NCBI RefSeq assembly: GCF_001613145.1
Contig: NZ_BDBU01000029.1
Location: 1 to 64,000 of the forward strand
Source of the DNA: Nocardia jejuensis NBRC 103114
GTDB lineage: Bacteria > Actinomycetota > Actinomycetes > Mycobacteriales > Mycobacteriaceae
DNA length: 64,000 nucleotides
Direction of reading: 5' to 3'
Shown: one piece after another, positions 9,178 through 17,249 of the stretch
How the letters are laid out: the number at the start of each line of letters is the position of its first letter
Position numbering within the stretch: position 1 is the first letter of the stretch
Position numbers and translations under genes: made by a program
Notes under the pieces: generated by a model
Seen by the model: the letters and a program-made list of their open reading frames with translations, nothing else
The model's database searches: none
Told to the model about the DNA's origin: nothing

Positions 9178-9197
9178 GGTGTCCTCGTCACGAAGGG

Positions 9198-10406
9198 TCA
9201 GAAGGGGGTGATGTTGAAGGGCCGCTTGATCGGAGCCAGCGCCTGATCCAGGGCCGCGACCGCACCGGCGGTCAGCTCGTCGAGGCGGCCCGCGCGGTGC
9301 AGTTCCAGCGGAGTGTGCGCACCGAAGTAGCAGCCGGCCAGTTCGACCGTGCTCAGGCGCACATCCGGGGTCACGTTGTCGGGGGCGGGTTTCCAGCTGC
9401 CGCTGCCGCCGGTGACGTCCAGGGTGAACAGGCCCGCCGACATGCCGTACGGGTCGGCCACCTCGATCACACCGTGGAAGTCGGCACGGTAGGAACGCAA
9501 TTCGAAGGCTTTGGCCGCGTTCAGAATCCACATCCAGACGCCGGGGTCGATGCCGGTGACGGTGGCGGCGCGCGGGTCCCGCAGCAGAAGTTGGGTGGGG
9601 TCGTCGACGGCTGTGTCCATATGGATTTCGAGATACTCGCCGTGACCGAGCAGGCAGCGCAGTAGCTCTCGATGCGCGCTGACCGTCAGGGCGCAGAAGT
9701 CATGGACACGCACCGTTTTTCCGATGAGGTCGAAGACCACGTAGCCGTCCGGGTGCAGGATCACGCACGAGTCGTCGTCGTAGGTCGCGGGCCAGTAGAA
9801 CTCGCCGCGGGCAAGGGAACCCGGCGTCGCGTGCTGCCAGCGGTCGTACACCTCGCGCATGCGCGAGCGGGCGATGCCGGGGCGCAGCTCGCGGGCGGGG
9901 GACGCATCGTCCTGTCCGGCACGGAGTTCGGCGCGCCGACGGTCGATGACCAGATGCCGCGTATGACCGGCGACGCCGACTCCCCCGTAACTGCCGCCGG
10001 GTCCCGGCATGGCGGCGAACAGATCCGCGCCCGATTCGAGTGCGACGTACATCATCTCGGCCTGGATCTTGGAGTAGAGCCCGCGCTTCTGGTGCGTGGT
10101 GGCGACCATGCCCTGCGCGCAGGCCGCGACCTCGAGCTGCGCGCCGCCGGGGACCGTGACCAGGGTGCGCAGAATCGCCGCCGTGCCGGCGATGAAGGGC
10201 GCGTCGGGATCCGAGACATCCTCGCCCACCACGATGTCGGTGAGCCTGAATTGTTGTTTCCAGCTCTCGAAGTCCTTGGTGTGCACTCCGCCGAAGGCGC
10301 GGGAATAGCAGTCGCGCAGTGCGTTCCAGTCGTCCTCGCGCGCGCGCCGAATGCGCAGACCGTCGACCGCGAGGCTCTCCCGATAGGTCATGAGTTCGGA
10401 GATCAT
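9198..10406 (-). CDS. Eis-like GNAT N-acetyltransferase
   Basis: 402 residues, with an N-terminal GNAT domain, a second GNAT-like domain and an SCP2-like C-terminal region, the layout of the Eis family. Visible features are the acetyl-CoA loop region (AQGMVATTHQKRGLYSKI) and a C-terminal Phe (NITPF). In Mycobacterium tuberculosis Eis, which is also about 400 residues, the C-terminal carboxylate is catalytic. Eis acetylates amines on aminoglycosides and protein lysines. Inside this operon a tailoring role on an amine-bearing metabolite is also plausible. The usual Eis segment before the second domain is altered here (GPGGSYGGVGVAG). Its ATG overlaps the stop of the LLM gene (ATGA). Confidence 0.88.
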   Translation of the reverse strand: MISELMTYRESLAVDGLRIRRAREDDWNALRDCYSRAFGGVHTKDFESWKQQFRLTDIVVGEDVSDPDAPFIAGTAAILRTLVTVPGGAQLEVAACAQGMVATTHQKRGLYSKIQAEMMYVALESGADLFAAMPGPGGSYGGVGVAGHTRHLVIDRRRAELRAGQDDASPARELRPGIARSRMREVYDRWQHATPGSLARGEFYWPATYDDDSCVILHPDGYVVFDLIGKTVRVHDFCALTVSAHRELLRCLLGHGEYLEIHMDTAVDDPTQLLLRDPRAATVTGIDPGVWMWILNAAKAFELRSYRADFHGVIEVADPYGMSAGLFTLDVTGGSGSWKPAPDNVTPDVRLSTVELAGCYFGAHTPLELHRAGRLDELTAGAVAALDQALAPIKRPFNITPF

Positions 10407-11449
10407 GCGATGACCCCTTTCGTGGTGCGGACATCGGAGGCGGCGGGGGTCGGGGCCGGTGCGGCTGTCGAGGCGAGGCGGGGCAGCACTTCGTCTCCGA
10501 GCAGCCGCAGACCGGCCCAGCCCGCCTCGACGGGCAGGCCGCCGATCAGCGGGTTCATCACGATTTCGGTTCGGCCGGAATCGATTTGGGCGAGCAGCTG
10601 GGCCGGGGTCACGATCTCGGCGTAGCCGTGCGCGCGCAGGGCCTCGATCGAGTCGACCGCGGCCTCATGGGGCCGGGGCAGTCCGGCGTGACGCCACGAG
10701 CCGTATTCCCGGGCCTCGTTCAGTACGTACGGGCCGTACTCGCGCCACGCGGCGTCCGGATCTTCGTGCAGCAGTGTGATTCTGCTGCCGGGTTCGGGGC
10801 GGTGCACGAACCCGTCGACGCCGAGACGCCGCAGTTCGCTCAGGTACAGGGCTTCGAGTTCCGGGAGGCACATCGGCGGAGCGAAGGGCAATCCGAAGCG
10901 GGCGGCGCGGCGGGCGGCGGCCTCGCTCATGCCGCCTACGAGCAGCTGGGGGTGCGGCTTCGTGGCGGGTTTCGGAGTGACGTTCACCAGCGCGCCGTCG
11001 TACTCGAAGGGCTCGTCGCGCCAGGCGGCCAGCATGACTTCGAGGGCCCGGTCCATCAACCGTCCCCGGCGGGACCAGTCGCGGCCCATCGCGGCGTATT
11101 CCGCGGGGCGGTAACCGATTCCGGCGATGATCGCGATCCGGCCGTTCGAGATGTTGTCCAGCACCGCGAGATCCTCGGCCAGCCGGATCGGGTCGTACAG
11201 GGGCACCAGCAGTGCGCAGATGCTCACGGTGAGGTGACGAGTGCGGGCGGCCACGGCCGCGGCCAGCAGCAGGGGCGAGGGCAGCCAGCCGGTGCCCGAG
11301 AGATGGTGTTCCTCGCAGCTGACGGCCGTGAAACCGCACCGGTCGGCGTACTCCGCCATATCCAGGGCGGCCTGATATCGGTTCGCCTGCCGGGCTGCCG
11401 GGTCGCCGAGGGTGGTCATGTTGAGCCGGAGAGCGGTCACCACCGTCAC
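10403..11449 (-). CDS. LLM-class flavin-dependent oxidoreductase
   Basis: 348 residues from GTG 11449, chosen for GGAGG six bases upstream and because the family starts near VTALRLNMTT. It is a TIM-barrel luciferase-like monooxygenase or F420/FMN-dependent enzyme, with EEHHLSGTGWLPSP, the conserved GRIAIIAGIGYRPAEYAAMG segment and a C-terminal barrel-closing helix. Such enzymes hydroxylate, N-oxidise or Baeyer-Villiger oxidise metabolites, or use F420 for reduction. The cofactor cannot be told from sequence alone. First gene of the operon LLM, Eis-like, condensation, glycosyltransferase; it overlaps the next gene by four bases. Confidence 0.87.
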   Translation of the reverse strand: MTVVTALRLNMTTLGDPAARQANRYQAALDMAEYADRCGFTAVSCEEHHLSGTGWLPSPLLLAAAVAARTRHLTVSICALLVPLYDPIRLAEDLAVLDNISNGRIAIIAGIGYRPAEYAAMGRDWSRRGRLMDRALEVMLAAWRDEPFEYDGALVNVTPKPATKPHPQLLVGGMSEAAARRAARFGLPFAPPMCLPELEALYLSELRRLGVDGFVHRPEPGSRITLLHEDPDAAWREYGPYVLNEAREYGSWRHAGLPRPHEAAVDSIEALRAHGYAEIVTPAQLLAQIDSGRTEIVMNPLIGGLPVEAGWAGLRLLGDEVLPRLASTAAPAPTPAASDVRTTKGVIA

Positions 11450-11823
11450 CGGATGCCTCCGGTGCGCATTCGACGAGTGCGGATCGGAATGTGCATTCGT
11501 GTCGCGGTAGATGCGTCGAACGATTGCCGCGCAAGGTAATTCGCCGCCGCTCTGTCGCATCGCGTTGAATTCACTCCGCAAATATTGAACGGGGGGCTTC
11601 GCTTTGCAACCGCTCGGCTACCCCAATCATGAGCAGCCCGCGGTCGCGGTGCCCTCGGGCGGATATTCGCGGCGGAGCGGTACCACCGGTAGGGGTACCG
11701 GGTGGCCGGACACGCCTTCCGGATTCTCGCGGCGCAAATGGGCAACGAGCAAACAGCGCTGAGCGACAGCGAAATTCGGAGCGGTTCGGTAACTTGTTTG
11801 TGGACCCTCGGGGAGGTGCACAG
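11450..11823. promoter_or_regulatory. Divergent control region: LLM operon / mycolyltransferase
   Basis: This 374-base stretch holds no convincing gene. It separates the minus-strand LLM operon from the plus-strand mycolyltransferase and must contain both promoters. An inverted repeat CGGTACC/GGTACCG (11678-11700, 9-nt spacer containing ACCGGT) is the clearest candidate operator. GGGGAGGT just before GTG 11824 is the RBS of the mycolyltransferase. Confidence 0.5.
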
Positions 11824-12834
11824 GTGGATACGGCAGCGCGATTCGGAAACCTGCGATTCGGAAACCGGCGGGCTGTTCGCGGCTGGCTGCGCAAGGCGGT
11901 CACCGTGGTCGCGGCGGGCACGCTGGTGACCTCCGCCGGCGCGGCAGTGGCTGCGGCACAACCTGTTCACGCGCCGATTCACCAGACTCCGTCCGGGGGA
12001 ACCCAGGATCTCTGGGTGCCGTCGAGCATGGGGAAGATCAAGGTTCAGGTGCAATGGGCGGCCCGCGGCGGCAGCTCGGCCCTCTACCTGCTGGACGGCC
12101 TGCGCGCGCCCGACGACCACAGCCAGTGGACGACCGACACCGACGCACTGCGTCAATTCGCCGGGGACAACGTCACCCTGGTGTTCCCGGTCGGCGGGCA
12201 TTCGAGTTTCTATACGGACTGGTATCGCCCGAGCAGCACGAACCGCCAATCCGTCACCTACAAGTGGGAAACCTTCCTCACCAAGGAACTACCCGATTTC
12301 CTTGCCCGTTACGGGGTTTCGCGCACGAACAACGCGATCGTCGGCGCGTCCATGGGCGGCAACGCCGCGCTGGTGCTGGCGGGTAAACATCGCAATCAAT
12401 TCAAGTTCGCCGGGTCGTTCTCCGGCTACGTGCACCCGACCTTCCCCATGTGGAACGAGGGAATGCGGGCGGCCATGTGGGATGAGGGCCGCTTCAACGT
12501 CACCGACATGTGGGGGCCGGCCTCCGATCCCGCCTGGATTCGCAACGACGCCACCGAACAGGCCGAGAGCCTGCGCGGGCTGCCGATGTACGTCACCTCC
12601 GGCAACGGTGTCCCGGGCCCGCTCGACCTCCCGTTCGGCCTGGTCAACACCTTCAATGCCATGGGCCTGGAGGCGATGACCATGGCCGCGGCGCAGATCT
12701 TCCGTGGCCGGGTCGCCGCCCTGGGCATTCCGGTCCGCATCGACATCGGCAACGGGACGCACAACTGGCCGTACTGGCAGCAGGCGTTGACCACGGCGCA
12801 CCCGATGATCCTCGACGCGCTGAAAGTCCGCTGA
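11824..12834 (+). CDS. Antigen-85-type mycolyltransferase / esterase
   Basis: 336 residues from GTG 11824, preceded by GGGGAGGTGCACAG. The N-terminus has a cationic region, a hydrophobic core and an Ala-rich cleavage site (about residue 42, AAQPVHA), so it is secreted. The alpha/beta-hydrolase fold shows LYLLDGLRA, a Ser nucleophile in GASMGG and a final GTHNWPYW that matches the catalytic His segment of antigen 85 (HxW-Y/W). Antigen 85 enzymes transfer mycolic acids to trehalose monomycolate and arabinogalactan in the cell wall. Several paralogues are normal in Nocardia. The first residues contain a short duplication (ARFGN/LRFGN) encoded by a 14-base direct repeat. Confidence 0.92.
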   Translation: MDTAARFGNLRFGNRRAVRGWLRKAVTVVAAGTLVTSAGAAVAAAQPVHAPIHQTPSGGTQDLWVPSSMGKIKVQVQWAARGGSSALYLLDGLRAPDDHSQWTTDTDALRQFAGDNVTLVFPVGGHSSFYTDWYRPSSTNRQSVTYKWETFLTKELPDFLARYGVSRTNNAIVGASMGGNAALVLAGKHRNQFKFAGSFSGYVHPTFPMWNEGMRAAMWDEGRFNVTDMWGPASDPAWIRNDATEQAESLRGLPMYVTSGNGVPGPLDLPFGLVNTFNAMGLEAMTMAAAQIFRGRVAALGIPVRIDIGNGTHNWPYWQQALTTAHPMILDALKVR

Positions 12835-13135
12835 CCTGCCGGTCGAATGTGGATCGGGCGAGCTACACAGCGGCCGGACAGACCCTGCCGGGTCACTGCG
12901 CTGACGGATAGTGGTGGCGTGGGCCGCGCTACGTCGGGGTCGGCCGAGGCGAGGCGGCGTTGCTGGAACCCTCTGCATCGGAGTGGATCCGCTGTGTGCG
13001 ACGGTCCGGACTCGGGTGCCGGAAACTGCGGGGCCACACGCGTGAGCACCGGCCGGGGATCGTGGGTTGCCGCAGGTAGGACTACCGTCGACGGTGAGAA
13101 GACGCCCGGAAATTCGCCCCGCGAGGAGTGATCGA
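12835..13135. other. Intergenic, no feature seen
   Basis: About 300 bases between the mycolyltransferase and the amidohydrolase. No open frame of coding character, no strong hairpin and no repeat was seen. It presumably carries the amidohydrolase promoter; GAGGAG precedes that start. Confidence 0.5.
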
Positions 13136-14767
13136 ATGTCGCACGCCGACTTGGTTTTCACCGGCGGCACGGTGCTCACCATGGACCCTGCGCGGAGCCG
13201 GGCCACGACGGTGGCGGTGACCGGCGAGCGGATCACGGCGGTGGGCGATCTCGAGGTGCGTGCGCTGATCGGGCCGCGCACCGAGGTGGTGGAGCTGAGT
13301 GGGCGGGCGCTGCTGCCCGGGTTCCAGGACGCGCACGTGCACGCGGCGGCGGCCGGGCTCGAGCTGGCGGCCTGCGACCTCACCGGGACCACGGATCTCG
13401 GTGAGTATCTGCGACGGGTCGCGGCCTACGCGGCGAAATACCCTGAACGACAATGGATCACCGGCAGTGGGTGGTCGCTGGAGAGTTTCCCCGGGGGTGT
13501 GCCGACGCGTGGGCAGCTCGATGCCGTTGTCGCGGATCGGCCCGTCTACCTGACCAATCGGGATCATCACGGCGGGTGGGCCAATACTCGGGCGCTCGAG
13601 CTGGCGGGGATCACGGCGGACACCGCCGATCCGGACGATGGGCGCATCGAGCGTGAATTCGACGGCACGCCATCGGGAATGCTTCAGGAGGGGGCTACCG
13701 AACTGATCGAGCGCGTGCTTCCGGCTATCACTCCCCGGGAGCGATCGACGGGTTTGCTGCGCGCGCAGGATCGGCTGCACTCGCTGGGGATCACCGGGTG
13801 GCAGGAGGCCATCGTCGGGTCGTACGGTGCGGCGTTCGACTGTGCGGACGCCTATTTCACCGTGGCGGAGAAGGGCCTGCTCACCGGGCGAGTCCGAGGG
13901 GCGCAGTGGTGGGATCGCACCGGGGATTCCGCACAGATCGCGGGAATGGTGCAGCGCCGCAGGGATTTCGAGTCCGGACGGTTTCGGCTCGATGCCGTCA
14001 AGATCATGCTCGATGGGATCGCCGAGAACGGCACCGCCGCGATGACGGTTCCCTACCGGGACATTCACGGCTGCTGCACGGACAACTCCGGGCTCAGTTT
14101 CGTCGATCCCGTGGCGCTGCGCTCGTTCGTCACCGAGTTGGACGCCAACGACTTTCAAGTGCACTTCCACGCGCTGGGCGACCGCGCCGTTCGTGAGGCC
14201 CTGGACTCGGTAGACGTGGCGCTTCGGGCCAACGGGCCGCGCGGCAATCGCCACCATCTCGCGCACCTGCAGGTGGTGCACGCACAGGACATCCCACGCT
14301 TTCACCGCCTCGGCGCGATCGCGAACCTCCAACCCCTCTGGGCCGCACACGAACCGCAACTCGATGACCTCACCCTCCCGTTCCTCGGGGGTGATCTCGC
14401 TTCCCGCCAATACCTTTTCGGCGATCTCGTCCGGGCCGGAGCGACGCTCGCGTGTGGAAGTGATTGGCCCGTGAGCGATCCCAATCCCCTGGCCGGAATC
14501 CACGTCGCCGTCAACCGCGTCGCACCCGAATCCGAGCTCCCGCCACTGCTGCCCGATCAACGCCTCGACCTGATGACCGCCCTCGCCGCGTACACCGCGG
14601 GCTCCGCCTACGTGAACCGGAACAACGACACCGGAACCCTGCGCCCCGGAGCGCTGGCCGACCTGGTGGTGCTGGACACCGACCCGTTCACCGTCTCCCC
14701 CGCCGACATCGCGGAAATCTCCGTCACCCACACCTTCGTCGGCGGAGTGCCGGTCTACACCAGGTAG
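13136..14767 (+). CDS. Amidohydrolase family protein (YtcJ-like)
   Basis: 543 residues. A metal-dependent amidohydrolase: N-terminal beta-sandwich strand (ADLVFTGGTVLTMD), the HxH metal motif in DAHVHAAA (His67, His69), a long TIM barrel with HFHALGDRAVREAL and HLAHLQVVH, a catalytic-Asp region CGSDWPVSDPNPL and the closing strand GTLRPGALADLVVLDTDPF. The layout and length match the YtcJ or exoenzyme-regulatory amidohydrolases, which hydrolyse amides or formyl groups of mostly unknown substrates. No signal peptide, so cytoplasmic. ATG 13136 follows GAGGAG. Probably transcribed alone. Confidence 0.9.
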   Translation: MSHADLVFTGGTVLTMDPARSRATTVAVTGERITAVGDLEVRALIGPRTEVVELSGRALLPGFQDAHVHAAAAGLELAACDLTGTTDLGEYLRRVAAYAAKYPERQWITGSGWSLESFPGGVPTRGQLDAVVADRPVYLTNRDHHGGWANTRALELAGITADTADPDDGRIEREFDGTPSGMLQEGATELIERVLPAITPRERSTGLLRAQDRLHSLGITGWQEAIVGSYGAAFDCADAYFTVAEKGLLTGRVRGAQWWDRTGDSAQIAGMVQRRRDFESGRFRLDAVKIMLDGIAENGTAAMTVPYRDIHGCCTDNSGLSFVDPVALRSFVTELDANDFQVHFHALGDRAVREALDSVDVALRANGPRGNRHHLAHLQVVHAQDIPRFHRLGAIANLQPLWAAHEPQLDDLTLPFLGGDLASRQYLFGDLVRAGATLACGSDWPVSDPNPLAGIHVAVNRVAPESELPPLLPDQRLDLMTALAAYTAGSAYVNRNNDTGTLRPGALADLVVLDTDPFTVSPADIAEISVTHTFVGGVPVYTR

Positions 14768-14920
14768 GCGCACGACCGCCGGCGGCCCGGTCTGATGCCG
14801 CACTGCCCAGTGGCGAGGGCTGGAGCAGGCAATTTCCGGCAGGCGAGTAGGTTCGATCGTGTTTCACAACGCGGGTGTGCCCTACGCCCGCGCCGGATTT
14901 TTCTCTGGAGGTAGTCGCAT

Positions 14921-15232
14921 ATGGCTCGGATTCCCACGGTCCCCACCGCACTGCTGGCAGCCGGCGGCCTCACCGGCGGTTTCGCCCTCGCCCAGGCCAC
15001 CGAGAAGCGCCAACTCGGCGGAGCCGTCTTCCTCGCCGCCACCGCCGCCGCCATTCCCCGCTGGACCAGAACAGCCGGCCCCGCCACGGCCGCCGCCCTC
15101 ACCGGCCTCTCCATCGGAGCCATGGGCGCATCCCACCCACTGTCGAAGAAGATCGGCCCCTGGCCCTCGGTAGCGGTCGTCTCCACCGCGGTCGCGGTAG
15201 CCGCCTGGGCCACCGTCGACCGCCGCGCCTGA
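14921..15232 (+). CDS. Small integral membrane protein, unknown function
   Basis: 103 residues, start supported by GGAGG ten bases upstream of ATG. Three hydrophobic segments can be seen (about 8-24, 32-46 with Arg/Thr-rich break, 56-70 and 80-97), separated by short charged turns (EKRQ, KK). It is Ala/Gly/Thr-rich and ends in RRA. No recognised domain. It is isolated between an amidohydrolase and a region with a long palindrome. Confidence 0.7.
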   Translation: MARIPTVPTALLAAGGLTGGFALAQATEKRQLGGAVFLAATAAAIPRWTRTAGPATAAALTGLSIGAMGASHPLSKKIGPWPSVAVVSTAVAVAAWATVDRRA

Positions 15233-15292
15233 CATCGGCGAACCGAGCCTCGGGTTCGCGGTGCACAGCCGGATAACCTTCACTGTGGATCG

Positions 15293-15329
15293 TCCTTATG
15301 AAAGGTTGTCGCACAACCTTTCATAAGGA
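15293..15329. promoter_or_regulatory. Perfect 17-bp inverted repeat, 3-nt loop
   Basis: The arm TCCTTATGAAAGGTTGT and its exact complement are separated by CGC. The core GGTTGT-CGC-ACAACC looks like a repressor operator, and the arms are AT-richer than the surroundings. A 37-nt hairpin this perfect could also be a terminator for the small membrane gene ending at 15232, but no U-tract follows. An intact ATG sits in both arms, so both strands start the same short peptide (MKGC). Confidence 0.6.
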
Positions 15330-15334
15330 ACTGA

Positions 15335-15517
15335 CCTATCCAAGGTCTTCTCCTCCCGAAGAAGCCCACCTCGATACCGGCTTCGGGCAAGTGGGGAGAT
15401 CCGAACCTGGTGCTCGGGTATGCCGCTCCGCTCCTGCGGGTCGCGGATCTGCTGGAGCACAGCCGGTTCGGAGGGAAGGCGCTATTGGGGTGGGACGGGC
15501 CCACCCTCGGCGGATAG
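15335..15517 (+). pseudogene. Gene remnant of unknown family
   Basis: One plus-strand frame from 15335 to the TAG at 15515 has strongly coding third-position GC bias and reads like a protein tail (KWGDPNLVLGYAAPLLRVAD, then LLEHSRFGGKALLGWDGP), yet it has no start codon: a stop at 15332 closes it immediately upstream, next to the palindrome. This suggests the 3' end of a gene whose 5' part was lost. I do not recognise the family. Confidence 0.4.
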
Positions 15518-15604
15518 GGAGAGGGTGGGCGATGTTCCCATCCTGTGACCCGCCCGGTCGGTCACCTCACCCGGAAAGTGACCGTCGCGTGTCAGGATCG
15601 GGCG

Positions 15605-16801
15605 ATGCGCGCCGGACCGGCTTCATCGCTTCGTGTTTCGATGCTTCGCCGCGCTGCGCGGGCCCGTTTCGCCGTGCGGGTCGGGCAGGTGGCCGGATGT
15701 GCGATGGCTGTCGTGGCGGCCCTGCTGACTCCGGCGGCTCCCGCATCCGCCGCGACCGCGCCCGGAACACTCATCGACGCGCTCGCGCAGGCCGATGGCT
15801 GGCGGGAGATGAGCGGGGGCACGGTCATCGACTACTGGATGACCGGTTCACAGGGTGAACTCGAAAGAGCCAGTGGCGCACTGTTCGTGCCGCCGGGCAG
15901 CCCGCCGCCGGGTGGCTGGCCGATCATCGCGTACGACCACGGGACCAGCGGACTCGGGCCCGGATGCGGCGGCCAGACCGGACCGGGCGCGCCGGCCGTC
16001 GGCGGGCTGGAGCGCGACTGGGTGTCCCGGGGCTTCGCCGTGGTGCTGCCCGACTACCTGGGGCTGGGGCGCTTCGACACCGGTCCCCACCCGTACCTCG
16101 AAATCCGCACCGAGGCCACTGCCACCATCGATCTGGTTCGCGCCGCTCGCGAGGCGAACAGCGAATTGTCGCGGACCTGGGCGGTTTTCGGTGGTTCGCA
16201 AGGCGGGCAGGCCGCTCTGGGGGCGGGCAATCTCCAGTCGACCTACGCTCCGGAACTCGACTTCCGAGGCACGATCGCGATAGACCCGGAATCCGATGTC
16301 GAGAAGGTGTTGCCGCTGGCGGGTCCGTGGGTTCCCGGCATCTCGCAGGATGTCACCGGCCTGGTCGGGATGATGCTCACCGGCGTGCGCGCCGCCCGCC
16401 CCGCCCTCGACGTGAACAGCTATCTCAGCCCCCGAGGTCGCGCGTTCGTCGACGCCATCGGTTCCCTGTGCTCTAACAGGATCACTCCCCTGGCGGACGG
16501 CATGTCGATCGGCGACCTCCTCTCCCGGCCCCTGACGACGCCCGAATTCAACACGACCCTCACCGATTACATGGGGGTGCCGGTCTCCGGCTACGACGCA
16601 CCGATCCTGCTGCTGATGAACGCCCGCGACACCACGGTGCCCTCCCCGCTGCACGCGGCCCTGCTGGCGCAATTCACCGCCAATGGAGTGGACTACGAAA
16701 GCGTCGTCGGCCTCGGTAGCCATACCGAGCTGAGTCCCGAAATGCGCACCGCCGTAGACGCGTTCATCCTCCGGCAATTCTCCCGCCCGACGATCAGGTA
16801 G
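15605..16801 (+). CDS. Secreted lipase (LIP-type alpha/beta hydrolase)
   Basis: 398 residues. A long signal peptide ends near PAAPASAATAP (about residue 50), so it is exported. The hydrolase core has YDHGTSGLGPGC, DYLGLG and the nucleophile elbow GGSQGGQAAL, with catalytic Asp in NARDTTVP and His in GLGSHTELS. This order (GxSQGGQ with an upstream DHGT) is typical of the secretory triacylglycerol-lipase family (PF03583) widespread in Nocardia and mycobacteria. It probably cleaves fatty acyl esters outside the cell. ATG 15605 was preferred because the signal sequence starts there; an ATG 60 bases upstream is in frame but adds an unlikely extension. Confidence 0.88.
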   Translation: MRAGPASSLRVSMLRRAARARFAVRVGQVAGCAMAVVAALLTPAAPASAATAPGTLIDALAQADGWREMSGGTVIDYWMTGSQGELERASGALFVPPGSPPPGGWPIIAYDHGTSGLGPGCGGQTGPGAPAVGGLERDWVSRGFAVVLPDYLGLGRFDTGPHPYLEIRTEATATIDLVRAAREANSELSRTWAVFGGSQGGQAALGAGNLQSTYAPELDFRGTIAIDPESDVEKVLPLAGPWVPGISQDVTGLVGMMLTGVRAARPALDVNSYLSPRGRAFVDAIGSLCSNRITPLADGMSIGDLLSRPLTTPEFNTTLTDYMGVPVSGYDAPILLLMNARDTTVPSPLHAALLAQFTANGVDYESVVGLGSHTELSPEMRTAVDAFILRQFSRPTIR

Positions 16802-17012
16802 CAATTCCCCGGAGCCACTCGGAGACTGACCGCAGTCAACCCGAATCTGAAGTAATTGCGCTCTGCCGCTGCATGATTCAGGAGTATGCCCGAACCCGGC
16901 GACACAGTTCGCATGCCGGACGAGCAGCGCGCACGTGCCATCGCAGTCAACTCCCGGGTAAGCGGAACCCGGAAGTGCGAGACCGTGGAATACACCGATT
17001 CACCAGTCACGA

Positions 17013-17199
17013 TGCCTGCCGCGCGCAGCCAAAGGCACGTGGTACAAATCCAGCCGTCGCGACGCGGGCAAACAGTGCGTCGAAGTACGCCATGACGACG
17101 CGACACTCGTGCGCGATACCAAGGACGAAGGCGTCGGGCCTGCGTTTCACGCCCGGCGCGTGGTCGCGGTTCATCGACAGCAGTGTCTGGCAGAGCTGA
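17013..17199 (+). pseudogene. Frameshifted DUF397 gene
   Basis: The frame through 17037 reads GTWYKSSRRDAGKQCVEV and then ATLVRDTKDEG, the hallmark of DUF397 (W-KSS ... CVEV ... VRDSK). The expected C-terminal half continues one frame over as SGLRFTPGAWSRFIDS, ending at TGA 17197. A shift of +1 near 17128-17133 therefore breaks the gene, and no good start lies upstream. DUF397 proteins in actinobacteria usually accompany an Scr1-type helix-turn-helix regulator and act with it; none is next to this one, so it is probably an orphaned, decaying copy. The remaining bases of the 16802-17249 gap hold nothing else recognised. Confidence 0.6.
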
Positions 17200-17249
17200 G
17201 TTACAGGGTGCCCCCACCCCGGAAAAGGGCGGGAGCACAGCGTAATTCG

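Noticed and set aside
13082..14803. Antisense open frame of 573 codons over the amidohydrolase
   Set aside because: No recognisable domain and low-complexity His/Arg/Gly composition; the plus strand encodes a complete amidohydrolase.
15298..15858. Open frame starting in the palindrome
   Set aside because: Beyond the first residues it has poor third-position bias and overlaps the lipase signal sequence in another frame.
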